Below, one piece after another: positions 10,695 through 18,479 of a stretch of DNA of 64,000 nucleotides. The stretch is from positions 1,240,001-1,304,000 of the forward strand of contig NC_021741.1 in assembly GCF_000422085.1 (NCBI RefSeq), given 5' to 3'. Each line of letters begins with the position of its first letter. Position 1 is the first letter of the stretch. The translations under genes and the position numbers were made by a program. The notes beneath the pieces are model-generated. The model was not told where the DNA came from. It saw nothing but the letters and a program-made list of their open reading frames with translations, and made no database searches. The DNA comes from Serratia liquefaciens ATCC 27592 (GTDB lineage Bacteria > Pseudomonadota > Gammaproteobacteria > Enterobacterales > Enterobacteriaceae).

Positions 10695-10718
10695 GCCCCT
10701 CGCCGCGTGGCAAGGGGC
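10695..10718 (-). terminator. terminator of the gal operon
   Basis: Stem GCCCCTCGCC / GGCAAGGGGC with one mismatch and a GCGT loop, 9 bp after the galM stop. On the minus strand it is followed by GTTTGTTAT, a modest T-rich tail. Confidence 0.6.
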
Positions 10719-10726
10719 GTAGCGGG

Positions 10727-11770
10727 TCAGATAGGATAAAACTGATAATGGGTGGCGCTCAGGTATTGTTGCCCCGGCTGCAGCCAACAGTTGGGCTGCG
10801 GCCATTCCGGGTGGTTCGGGCTGTCTGGCAAAAACTCGCTTTCCAGCGCCACGCCGGCGTAATTGGCATAGCTGCCGCCTTCGCGTGCCGGGGTTCCGCC
10901 CAGATAGTTGCCGCTGTAGAGCTGCAACGCCGGCGCACTGGTGAAGACGCTCATTTGTACCTGGCCATCAGCCGACCAAAGATGGGCCGCCGGGCAGTCC
11001 AATGCGCCACAGGTACGATGCAGCAAAAAGGCATGATCGTAGCCTTTTACCCGCTGTTGACAGCGATCGCTCAAAAAATCCTGCAGCAGCGTTTTTGGTT
11101 GGCGGAAGTCCATGCCGCTGTCTGCCACCGGGGTTAGATCGGCACAGGGGATGCCTTCGCTGTCGACCGGCAGATAGCGGTCGGCAAACAGCTGTAGCCG
11201 CTGATGGCGGGCGTCGGTTCCGGCCCCGTCGAGGTTGAAGTAGGCGTGGTTGGTTAAATTGACCGGGCAGGCGCTGTCGGTCCGCGCCTGATAGCTGATT
11301 TCCAGTCTATTGTCGGCAGTGAGTCGATAGTTGACCTGAACGTCGAGATTGCCGGGAAAACCCTGGTCACCGTCTGGCGAATGCAAGGCGTAGCTCACCT
11401 GCTGCTGATCCTGTTGGGTAATGCGCCAGCGGCGGGCATTAAATCCCTCTGGCCCACCGTGCAGCTGGTGTTCTCCCTGATTGGCGACCAGCGGATGCGG
11501 TTTGCCATCAATCTGCAGGCTGGCGTGCGCGATGCGGTTGGCGTAGCGCCCGACGGTAGCGCCCAGGTAGGCCGCTTGATTCAGGTAGTCCGCTGGGGTA
11601 CGACACCCCAGCAGCAACTCGCGCGTTTTGCCCGATTTCAGCGGCAATACTGCGGAGAGCCAAGTGGCGCCCCAATCCATCAGCGTTACCGTCATTCCGC
11701 CAGCGTTTTTCAACTGGGTCAATTGGTAGGGCTGGCCGTCAGGGGCCAACGTTTGACTGTCGCTCAGCAT
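10727..11770 (-). CDS. galM: galactose mutarotase (aldose 1-epimerase)
   Basis: Converts beta- to alpha-D-galactose, supplying GalK, in the Leloir pathway. The 347 residues match the family; the active-site histidine region [12 protein letters not shown] and the C-terminal glutamate in [21 protein letters not shown] (quoted in part: [11 protein letters not shown]) are present. The start overlaps the galK end by 7 bp, so it is the last gene of the galTKM operon. Confidence 0.95.
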   Translation of the reverse strand: MLSDSQTLAPDGQPYQLTQLKNAGGMTVTLMDWGATWLSAVLPLKSGKTRELLLGCRTPADYLNQAAYLGATVGRYANRIAHASLQIDGKPHPLVANQGEHQLHGGPEGFNARRWRITQQDQQQVSYALHSPDGDQGFPGNLDVQVNYRLTADNRLEISYQARTDSACPVNLTNHAYFNLDGAGTDARHQRLQLFADRYLPVDSEGIPCADLTPVADSGMDFRQPKTLLQDFLSDRCQQRVKGYDHAFLLHRTCGALDCPAAHLWSADGQVQMSVFTSAPALQLYSGNYLGGTPAREGGSYANYAGVALESEFLPDSPNHPEWPQPNCWLQPGQQYLSATHYQFYPI

Positions 11771-12915
11771 CTGCCGGCCCCCTCTGACGCCTTACAGACG
11801 TAAAAGGTTTCTTTCAGCCCATGGGTCTGCTGCGGGTATTCGCGTGCTACTGCCTCGCGGACCGGCTCGACCAGCGCCTCTGGCATCAGCGCCACGATGC
11901 AGCCGCCAAAACCGCCGCCGGTCATGCGCACGCCGCCGCGGTCGCCGATAACGGCTTTGACGATCTCCACCAGCCGGTCGATCGGCGGCACGGTAATTTC
12001 AAAATCATCGCGCATCGAGGCGTGCGACTCCGCCATCAGTTTGCCCATCAGCTTCATATCTCCGGCGGCCAGCGCATCGGCAGCAGCCAGTGTACGATCG
12101 TTTTCGCTGATCACATGACGCGCTCGTTTGGCGACGATCGGGTCCAGCTCATGCTGGATCGGGAAAAACAGATCCGGGCTGACATCGCGCAGCGCTTTGA
12201 CACCGAAGAAGCGCGCGGCTTCCTCACACTGCTTGCGACGGGTGTTGTATTCGCTGTCTACCAGACCGCGTTTCACATTGGAATTGATGATCACCACCGC
12301 GATATCTTCCGGCACCGATACTGCGCGGGTTTCCAGCGTTCGGCAGTCGATCAGCAAAGCATGATCCCGTTCGCCGAGCGCGGAAATCAGTTGATCCATA
12401 ATCCCACAGTTACAGCCGACAAACTGGTTCTCTGCTTCTTGACCATTGAGGGCCAGCGCTACGCCATCCAGCGGCAGGGCATACAGTGCCTGCATGGCCT
12501 GACCAACGGCGACTTCCAAAGAGGCGGAAGAACTGAGGCCGGCACCTTGCGGCACATTACCGGAAATCACCAGGTCCGCACCGCCAAAATCGCTGTTGCG
12601 TTGCTGCAGGTGTTTGATCACGCCGCGTACGTAATCGGACCAGCGTTGGGTTGGATGGCTGACGATCGGTTCGTCGAGCGAAAACAGATCCTGCTCGGCG
12701 TCGTAATCGGCGGCGATCACCCGGATCTGACGGTCGTCGCGTTTGGCGCAGGCGATCACCGTCTGGTAATCGATGGCGCACGGCAGCACAAAACCGTCGT
12801 TATAGTCGGTATGCTCGCCGATCAAGTTCACCCGGCCCGGGGCCTGGATAGTCAGTGCGGGCGCGTAGCCAAAACGTTCGGTAAAAAGGGTGTGGGTAAG
12901 GTTCTTTAAACTCAT
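11764..12915 (-). CDS. galK: galactokinase
   Basis: Phosphorylates alpha-D-galactose to galactose 1-phosphate with ATP. The GHMP-kinase motifs are clear: galactokinase signature [19 protein letters not shown] near residue 28, ATP loop [18 protein letters not shown] near residue 115, and the third motif [13 protein letters not shown] near residue 336. 383 residues, against 382 in E. coli. It overlaps galT by 4 bp and galM by 7 bp. Confidence 0.97.
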   Translation of the reverse strand: MSLKNLTHTLFTERFGYAPALTIQAPGRVNLIGEHTDYNDGFVLPCAIDYQTVIACAKRDDRQIRVIAADYDAEQDLFSLDEPIVSHPTQRWSDYVRGVIKHLQQRNSDFGGADLVISGNVPQGAGLSSSASLEVAVGQAMQALYALPLDGVALALNGQEAENQFVGCNCGIMDQLISALGERDHALLIDCRTLETRAVSVPEDIAVVIINSNVKRGLVDSEYNTRRKQCEEAARFFGVKALRDVSPDLFFPIQHELDPIVAKRARHVISENDRTLAAADALAAGDMKLMGKLMAESHASMRDDFEITVPPIDRLVEIVKAVIGDRGGVRMTGGGFGGCIVALMPEALVEPVREAVAREYPQQTHGLKETFYVCKASEGAGRC

Positions 12916-13964
12916 TGTTGGGCTCCGGCTTCACGGTAATGAACATCGCTAACGGCACGCAGACGTTCTGCGGCCTGTTCTGCAGTCAAATCGCGCTGGG
13001 TTTCTGCCAGCATCTCGTAACCCACCATAAATTTACGCACCGTGGCGGAACGAAGCAGCGGCGGATAGAAGTGGGCGTGTAGTTGCCAATGGCGGTTATC
13101 TGCGTCGTTAAACGGGGCTCCGTGCCAGCCCATGGAGTAGGGGAAGGAGCACTGGAACAGGTTGTCGTAACGGCTGGTCAGTTTTTTCAGCGCCACGGCC
13201 AGGTCACGGCTCTGTTCGGCGCTGAGATCGGTAATGCGCTGCACGGAACTCTTCGGCAACAGCAGCGTTTCAAACGGCCAGGCCGCCCAGTAGGGCACCA
13301 CGGCCAGCCAGTGTTCGGTTTCCACCACCGTACGGCTGCCGTCAGCCTGTTCGCGCTGGACGTAATCCGTCAACATCGCGGAGTGGTGCCGTTGGAAATA
13401 CTCGCGTTGCAGCCGGTCCTCATGCTCGACTTCGTTCGGCAAGAAGCTGTTGGCCCAAACCTGGCCATGCGGATGCGGATTAGAGCAGCCCATCGCGGCG
13501 CCTTTGTTTTCAAAAACCTGCACCCACGGATAGCTGCGTCCCAGATCGGCGGTCTGTTCCTGCCAGGTGGCAATCACTCGTTCCAGCGCTTGCAGCGGCA
13601 GTTCCGGCAGTGTCTTGCTGTGATCGGGCGAGAAACAAATCACCCGGCTGGTGCCACGGGCGCTCTGGCAGCGCATCAACGGATCCTGACTTTCCGGTGC
13701 CAGCGGGGTATCCGTCATCAGCGCGGCAAAGTCGTTGGTGAATACGTAGGTGTCCTGATAGTTCGGGTTTTTATCGCCGGTAACACGGGTGTTGCCCGGG
13801 CAGAGGAAACAGTCGGGATCGTGCTGCGGCAACGTTTCCTGCTGTGTTGACTCCTGCTGGCCTTGCCACGGCCGTTTGGCACGGTGTGGCGAGACTAATA
13901 CCCATTGGCCGGTCAGCGGGTTGTAGCGGCGATGGGGATGATCTACGGGGTTAAAATCCGTCAT
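12912..13964 (-). CDS. galT: galactose-1-phosphate uridylyltransferase
   Basis: Exchanges UMP between UDP-glucose and galactose 1-phosphate. The ATG at 13964 gives 350 residues with the E. coli N terminus ([20 protein letters not shown]); the open frame extends 16 codons further without need. The nucleophile motif HPHGQVWA and zinc-site residues CLFCPGN-type (here [11 protein letters not shown]) are present. It is the first gene of the operon here: galE, which leads the E. coli operon, is missing, yet the gal control region lies directly upstream. Confidence 0.97.
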   Translation of the reverse strand: MTDFNPVDHPHRRYNPLTGQWVLVSPHRAKRPWQGQQESTQQETLPQHDPDCFLCPGNTRVTGDKNPNYQDTYVFTNDFAALMTDTPLAPESQDPLMRCQSARGTSRVICFSPDHSKTLPELPLQALERVIATWQEQTADLGRSYPWVQVFENKGAAMGCSNPHPHGQVWANSFLPNEVEHEDRLQREYFQRHHSAMLTDYVQREQADGSRTVVETEHWLAVVPYWAAWPFETLLLPKSSVQRITDLSAEQSRDLAVALKKLTSRYDNLFQCSFPYSMGWHGAPFNDADNRHWQLHAHFYPPLLRSATVRKFMVGYEMLAETQRDLTAEQAAERLRAVSDVHYREAGAQQ

Positions 13965-14061
13965 GGTGGTTCCTTTTTCTGGGGCGATGCGGCGCGGTGT
14001 AATCGCTTTCATCTGCCGCTAACCTACCCTTGACTCATACAAATGGATAACTATGAGCAAA

Positions 14062-14070
14062 AAGATAGCA
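14062..14070 (-). promoter_or_regulatory. gal promoter, extended -10
   Basis: Read on the minus strand, TGCTATCTT is an extended -10 element. It lies exactly 37 bp downstream of the GalR operator at 14107-14122, the same spacing as between operator OE and the TGCTATGGTT element of the E. coli gal promoter (as I recall that sequence). Predicted leader to galT is about 90 nt. Confidence 0.7.
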
Positions 14071-14106
14071 CGTCCCACAGGGGAAAAAGGTGATCCAGAG
14101 CGAAAA

Positions 14107-14122
14107 ATGGAATCGTTTACAC
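14107..14122 (-). promoter_or_regulatory. GalR/GalS operator (OE-like)
   Basis: Minus-strand GTGTAAACGATTCCAT differs from the E. coli galE external operator (GTGTAAACGATTCCAC) at the last base only. It binds the galactose repressor in E. coli. A CRP-like sequence, TCTCA-N6-TCACA, abuts it at 14125-14140. Confidence 0.8.
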
Positions 14123-14195
14123 TGTGTGATGCAAGTGAGAAAACCGCTGGCAGTGTAGGAGGGGGAAAGCTAAAAATGTTGGCATCGGGCTGGGA

Positions 14196-14211
14196 GTGAT
14201 AGCGTTTTCAC
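14196..14211. promoter_or_regulatory. second GalR/GalS-type operator, upstream position
   Basis: GTGATAGCGTTTTCAC matches the gal operator pattern GTGnAAnCGnTTnCAC in most fixed positions and has near-symmetric halves. It is centred 89 bp upstream of the first operator. In E. coli the second operator is 113 bp downstream, inside galE; with galE absent this one may replace it for looping (inference). Confidence 0.6.
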
Positions 14212-14219
14212 ACTGGTAA

Positions 14220-14241
14220 CCAGCAGGCGTTCACCTGCCGG
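14220..14241 (-). terminator. hairpin after the CPBP gene
   Basis: CCAGCAGG / CCTGCCGG, 8 bp with one G-U pair and a 6-nt loop, starts 9 bp after the stop of the CPBP gene. The T tail is weak. Confidence 0.45.
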
Positions 14242-14250
14242 TTATGGCGA

Positions 14251-15072
14251 TCAGGAATGCTGGTACAGCGGATAAGTGAACAGCAGCAGATGGGTCAGAT
14301 TAAGTCCGAAGTGGAATAAAATCGGCACCCACAAGCGGCCACTCCACATCCATGCCAGACCGTAAATCAACCCGGCAAGCGTGGCGAAAATGACCATCAG
14401 CATGCCACCGGCCAGATGCGCGGCGCCAAAAATCAGCGCGGCAATAATCAATGCCGGCCAGGCCCCCAACCATTGGCTCAGCCGTTGCTGCAGATAACCG
14501 CGGAACAGCGCTTCTTCAGCCATGCAGACAAAGAACAGGTTGGCCATGATAAACGGCAGGATCCAGGCTGGGGTATGTAGCTCAATCTTCAGGCCGCCGA
14601 GCGCCACCGCCAGCAACAGCAAGGCCGGAACGCTGATAATCAGCGCCGTCCAGGCCGATGTACCTACGCTTTTTTCAGGTTTATCGCGTTTAAACAGCGT
14701 TGGCAGACAGGCGAACAACAGGAAGGGCACTATAGCCTTGTCAAAGTTGTAATACATGGTGAAAGGGGCGCTTAAGGGGCCTGCTTTATCGCCGTCGATC
14801 ATCAATTGGTTATTGATCCCCGGCACCAGGTGCAGGAAGAGCGCCACACAGCTTAAAACCACTAACACTTCGAGCGGGACAGCCAGATTACGCCGTGTCC
14901 GAAAATGGTGTCGCAGCCCTGCGAGGGCGGCAATGCCTAATAAGCAAGTCAGGCTGAGTGGGGTGAGTACCGCGTGGTACATGCCCATCCCCGCCGATGC
15001 GGCCAGAATCAACCAGGCAATAAGCCGGTTAAATGGCAAAAAGAATAACGAAGAAGCCAGTACGCCCCACAT
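14251..15072 (-). CDS. CPBP-family intramembrane glutamic-type protease
   Basis: Membrane protein of the CAAX protease / bacteriocin-processing (Abi) family; its substrate is unknown. The 273 residues hold about eight membrane segments. The catalytic motifs are intact in the C-terminal half: EEALFRGYLQQRL (the EExxxR motif), FGAAHL and HFGLNLTH. AAGGGA precedes the ATG. It occupies, with the next gene, the place between gal and mod where E. coli has galE, and is not part of either pathway. Family members include immunity and prenyl-protease-like proteins; nothing here decides between these. Confidence 0.85.
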   Translation of the reverse strand: MWGVLASSLFFLPFNRLIAWLILAASAGMGMYHAVLTPLSLTCLLGIAALAGLRHHFRTRRNLAVPLEVLVVLSCVALFLHLVPGINNQLMIDGDKAGPLSAPFTMYYNFDKAIVPFLLFACLPTLFKRDKPEKSVGTSAWTALIISVPALLLLAVALGGLKIELHTPAWILPFIMANLFFVCMAEEALFRGYLQQRLSQWLGAWPALIIAALIFGAAHLAGGMLMVIFATLAGLIYGLAWMWSGRLWVPILFHFGLNLTHLLLFTYPLYQHS

Positions 15073-15225
15073 AACTATGTCCCTTTAAAATATGCACACG
15101 GTACCCATTACCGAAGGCAATCATTGCTTTATCGGTGTGCGAATGATCGGTGAGTTGGGCACTATGCCGGATAGTAGCACAGCGAAATGACGATAAAGGT
15201 CGGTGCAGTGGGTGAAATAGTGCTG

Positions 15226-15798
15226 TTAACCCTTCATCCAGGCTTGCGAACGGGTGATTTCCGCCAGGTTCTGCAGGATATCCAGACTCTGTTGGTGGAT
15301 TTCCTGCGTCGGTGCGGCGCATAAGTCCTGCAAGACCGTCACCTGAAAACCGGCGTCGTGCGCCTGTCTAGCTGTGCTTTCGATCGCCAGTGGGGTACTG
15401 ACCCCGCCAAGCAGCAAATGATGGCAGCGATGCTGCTGCAGCCAGGCTAACAAATTGTTACCGGCAAAGGCGCCAACGCCGTGCTTTTCGAACTGAATAT
15501 CCGTTGGCAGCACCTGCAAATCCTTATCCCATTGGCAGCCGGGGCTGCTCAGACGCAGTGCGCCAATCTGTTTCAGGTGGCTGAACAGCGGAGAGTGAGC
15601 GGGAATGTCGTGATAATCGTCGGCAAAACCGACGCGCACCCAAATCACAGGAATTTTACGTACCCGTGCGTAAGCCGCGGCGGCGTTGGTGTTGGCAATC
15701 AGGTTTAGTGCCAACACCTGCTCACGGCAATGATTCGCACGCCCTTTGGGGCCAATCAGATCGTCGATAAGATCGATAATAATCAGTGCGGCGGACAT
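15226..15798 (-). CDS. isochorismatase-like hydrolase lacking the nucleophilic Cys
   Basis: Cysteine-hydrolase superfamily protein of 190 residues. The Asp of the triad lies in LIIIDLIDDLI and the Lys in FEKHGVGAF, but the position of the nucleophile in the family motif GxxTxxCVxxTA reads GVSTPLAIESTA, that is Ala. True isochorismatases also lack this Cys and hydrolyse a vinyl ether with Asp/Lys, whereas amidases need it; so an amidase role is unlikely, and the substrate is unknown. GGAGAC precedes the ATG. The gene stands between the CPBP gene and modF, all on the minus strand. Confidence 0.8.
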   Translation of the reverse strand: MSAALIIIDLIDDLIGPKGRANHCREQVLALNLIANTNAAAAYARVRKIPVIWVRVGFADDYHDIPAHSPLFSHLKQIGALRLSSPGCQWDKDLQVLPTDIQFEKHGVGAFAGNNLLAWLQQHRCHHLLLGGVSTPLAIESTARQAHDAGFQVTVLQDLCAAPTQEIHQQSLDILQNLAEITRSQAWMKG

Positions 15799-15884
15799 GG
15801 TGTCTCCAGAAGCGGATCCTTTACTCCTTATGATAAAAGGCCAAATGTGATGTGTTGCAGAGGAAGTGTTGCCGGATATGTCAT

Positions 15885-15911
15885 CGGATGAGTAGCGGGG
15901 CTACCCATCCG
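15885..15911 (-). terminator. hairpin downstream of modF
   Basis: A 12-bp stem (CGGATGAGTAGC / GCTACCCATCCG, one wobble) with a 3-nt loop lies 19 bp after the modF stop. No T run follows on the minus strand, so efficiency is uncertain. Confidence 0.45.
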
Positions 15912-15929
15912 CGCGGATTATCGAGGATT

Positions 15930-17402
15930 TCAGATCAGCGTATCCAACTGATAACGGTAGCCGTCTCCATCAGGGACAAAGCTCAGGCGGTGGGTAATAC
16001 TTTGCGGCGCGTCTTCCGCATGGTGGGAGACAAACAGCAGTTGGGTCGATCCCTGGCCGATCAACACGTCGACAAAGCGACGGACCAACTGGCGATTGAG
16101 CGGATCCAGCCCCTGCAGCGGTTCATCGAGGATCAACAACGCCGGGTGTTTGACCAGTGCGCGGGCGATCAGCGCTAACCGTTGCTGGCCCCAGGAAAGG
16201 CTGTGGAAGGGGGCCTCGCCGTTTGCACCGCCCAGCCCCAGCAACGCCAGCCACTGGTCAGCCAATTGCCGTTGGCGATCGGATACCGCCTGGTAAATGC
16301 CGATCGAATCGAAAAAACCGGACAGGATCACGTTGCGCACGCTGGCGCTGACGCGGTAATCCAGATGTAGACTGCTGCTGACGTAGCCGATATGGCGTTT
16401 GATATCCCAGATGGTTTCCCCGCTGCCGCGCCGCCGGCCGAACAGGGTAAGATCGTTACTGTATCCCTGAGGGTGATCGCCGGTGATCAGGCTGAGCAGC
16501 GTCGATTTACCGGCGCCGTTCGGGCCGACGATCTGCCAGTGTTCGCCGGGATTAACCTGCCAGTCAAGGTTATTGAGAATAGGTCGATCGTTGTAGCTGA
16601 CCCTCCCGTCGCGCAGGATAATTAACGGTTGATCCGCCGGCAGCGTGGTTTTCTGCGCCGGATCTTCGGTTTCCGGCAGCGCCAGGCCATCCAGATTCTC
16701 GCTGTGCGCCAGTTGCGCTACCAGCGCTTCCGCCATCACCTGCCGGCGCGTCCCCTGGCTTGCCAGGGTGCAATCGGCAAGCACGCCCACGTTACGGATA
16801 AAGTCCGGCACTTCGTCAAAGCGATTGAGCACCAGCACCAGGGTATAGCCATGCCCGGAGAGGTCATTCAACAGCGTAGCCAACTGAGCGCGTGAATTCA
16901 CGTCCAGCCCGTCGAAGGGTTCATCCAGGATCAGTAAATCGGGTTGTGGCATCAGCGCCCGGCACAGCAGGGTTTTGCGCGTTTCGCCGGTAGAAAGGTA
17001 TTTAAAGCGACGTGACAACAGCGAGGTAATGCCGAACTGCTCCGCCAGCTGCGCGCAACGCGTGGGGTCTTTGACCTCTTCCTGAATGATTTCCGCTGCG
17101 GTGCGTCCGGTATCTTCCTCGCCCGGGCTGAGCAGGTCGGTATTGTTACGTTGCCATTCGTCGCTGACCAGCTTTTGCAACTGTTCGAAGGAGATGCGCA
17201 CCGCATGCTTGAAATCGCTGTGGCGCTCGCCGTTGAGCAACACCAGTTCATCGGCCAGTGCGCGTGCCAGGGCGGATTTGCCGCTGCCGTTGGCGCCGAC
17301 AAAGGCCCAGCTGTCGCCGGCCTGAATCTCCAGCGCTTCCAGCGTCAGGGTACGGGTATCGCTTAAGCGAAATGAACCTTGCGAAATGTGCAACGACGAC
17401 AT
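15930..17402 (-). CDS. modF: ModF, double ATP-binding-cassette protein of the molybdate locus
   Basis: Cytosolic protein with two fused ABC domains and no membrane part; its precise role is unproven. The ATG at 17402, after AAGGAACAGGTG, gives 490 residues, the E. coli length. Domain 1 has Walker A FVGANGSGKSALA (about residue 35), signature LSTGETRKTLL and Walker B LLILDEPFDGLD; domain 2 has Walker [13 protein letters not shown] (about 295), signature LSWGQQRLALIARAL and Walker B LLILDEPLQGLDP. It lies downstream of modE on the same strand with a 90-bp gap, as in E. coli. Confidence 0.95.
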   Translation of the reverse strand: MSSLHISQGSFRLSDTRTLTLEALEIQAGDSWAFVGANGSGKSALARALADELVLLNGERHSDFKHAVRISFEQLQKLVSDEWQRNNTDLLSPGEEDTGRTAAEIIQEEVKDPTRCAQLAEQFGITSLLSRRFKYLSTGETRKTLLCRALMPQPDLLILDEPFDGLDVNSRAQLATLLNDLSGHGYTLVLVLNRFDEVPDFIRNVGVLADCTLASQGTRRQVMAEALVAQLAHSENLDGLALPETEDPAQKTTLPADQPLIILRDGRVSYNDRPILNNLDWQVNPGEHWQIVGPNGAGKSTLLSLITGDHPQGYSNDLTLFGRRRGSGETIWDIKRHIGYVSSSLHLDYRVSASVRNVILSGFFDSIGIYQAVSDRQRQLADQWLALLGLGGANGEAPFHSLSWGQQRLALIARALVKHPALLILDEPLQGLDPLNRQLVRRFVDVLIGQGSTQLLFVSHHAEDAPQSITHRLSFVPDGDGYRYQLDTLI

Positions 17403-17492
17403 CACCTGTTCCTTTTTATGCAATTATTTTGTTTAGAAATAGGCGCATTGCGGAGCGATGTCAATCGGCAAAAATGCAACGTTACGTTGCGT

Positions 17493-18284
17493 TTAGCACA
17501 ACGTGGCGACAATCACCCGATCGGCGTTAAACAGGGCGTGAACCTGGCTGCCGGGGCGCAGTTTAAGCTGCTGCAGCTCTGGGTTGGCCACGGTGGCGCA
17601 CAGGGTTTCACCGCCCGTCAGCGTGACCAGCACCTCGCTGTGATCGGCACCCGGTTGAATGCTGGCGACCACGCCCGCCAATGCGTTGTCCGCTGCCCCG
17701 ACCAGGGCCGGATCGGTATTCAGTTTCACCCAGGGGGCTTTAATCAGCGCCAGCACTTCCTTGCCGGGGGAGAGCTGCAGCCGATCGGCGCTCTGTTGGG
17801 TGATGGCCGCGCTGAGACGGGTTTTGCCGTCGTTAAGCAGAATATCCAGATGCTGCTGCACCTGCTGGTGATCGCGTTCGATCACGGTGCCAAAGAACTG
17901 GTTGCGGGCGCTGGTTTGCAGCGAGAAACGCGAGATTGCCGCTAACAGGCTATCGAGCGGCAACTCGTCCTGTTGCAGCACGTCGAAGGCTTTTTGTTGG
18001 ATCTGCCCCAGCAGATCGTAAAGCTGGATCAACCTCTCACCATAGCGAGTCACCTGCGCACCGCCACCGCCTTTGCCGCCGGTGGCACGTTCCACCACCG
18101 TCTGCTCCGCCAACTGGTTCATTTCGTTAATCGCGTCCCAGGCACTTTTATAGCTGATGCCCGCCAGTTTGGCGCCCTGGCTGATGGAACCGGTGTGCCG
18201 GACCTGTTTAAGCAGCGCGATGCGGCGCGGGTCGGCGAACAGCTTCTGCTGAAGTTTTAGGGTAAGAAGAATTTCGGCCTGCAT
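17493..18284 (-). CDS. modE: molybdate-responsive regulator ModE
   Basis: Dimeric transcription factor that binds molybdate, represses modABC and activates moa and molybdoenzyme genes. The ATG at 18284 gives 263 residues with the E. coli N terminus MQAEILLTLKLQQKLFADPR. Residues 1-110 form the winged helix (GSISQGAKLAGISYKSAWD) and linker GGKGGGGAQVTRYGERLIQ; residues 125-263 hold two Mop-type molybdate-binding repeats (SARNQFFG, and the second around LALIKAPWVKLNTDP). Two operators of the expected type are in this window, before modA and moaA. Confidence 0.96.
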   Translation of the reverse strand: MQAEILLTLKLQQKLFADPRRIALLKQVRHTGSISQGAKLAGISYKSAWDAINEMNQLAEQTVVERATGGKGGGGAQVTRYGERLIQLYDLLGQIQQKAFDVLQQDELPLDSLLAAISRFSLQTSARNQFFGTVIERDHQQVQQHLDILLNDGKTRLSAAITQQSADRLQLSPGKEVLALIKAPWVKLNTDPALVGAADNALAGVVASIQPGADHSEVLVTLTGGETLCATVANPELQQLKLRPGSQVHALFNADRVIVATLC

Positions 18285-18399
18285 AACGCGTCCTGTCGGC
18301 TGCAAAAGCCTTATTGTCGCCGATTTAGCCGCAAAGCGCCAAAGGATGCGTCGGCTACAGTCAGGGCTCGGTAACAATAAAAACTGGCCTTCAATAATT

Positions 18400-18422
18400 G
18401 AAATGTTATAACATAACAAAAA
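18400..18422 (+). promoter_or_regulatory. Zur-like box before the TonB receptor operon
   Basis: The 23-bp site matches the gamma-proteobacterial Zur consensus (GAAATGTTATA-N-TATAACATTTC) in all 11 positions of the left half and in 6 of 11 of the right half (CATAACAAAAA). A perfect TATAAT follows at 18424-18429, so a bound repressor would cover the -35 region. The Fur and ModE patterns fit worse. Confidence 0.7.
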
Positions 18423-18423
18423 A

Positions 18424-18429
18424 TATAAT
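18424..18429 (+). promoter_or_regulatory. -10 element of the TonB receptor operon
   Basis: Perfect TATAAT, 50 bp before the receptor start. No good -35 hexamer stands 16-18 bp upstream; the Zur-like box occupies that position. Confidence 0.55.
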
Positions 18430-18479
18430 GATTGATGCCGGCCACGGCGGGTTTTTATTTCACCAAAGGGATGCTGTAA

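Noticed and set aside
10531..10713. 61-codon N-terminal extension of PsiF
   Set aside because: It would hide the obvious signal peptide and ribosome-binding site at 10530.
11821..12909. A 362-codon plus-strand frame opposite galK
   Set aside because: Antisense to galactokinase with intact motifs; no recognisable motifs of its own. Similar antisense frames opposite uvrB (37529-38569), rhlE (51104-52075) and ybhS (46314-47363) were rejected for the same reason.
14135..14155. A third GalR-like site (GTGAGAAAACC...)
   Set aside because: It lacks the central CG at the right place and the second half-site.
18405..18429. ModE operator before the TonB receptor gene
   Set aside because: GTTATA and TATAAT occur, but 3 bp too far apart compared with the modA and moaA sites, and the Zur pattern fits far better.
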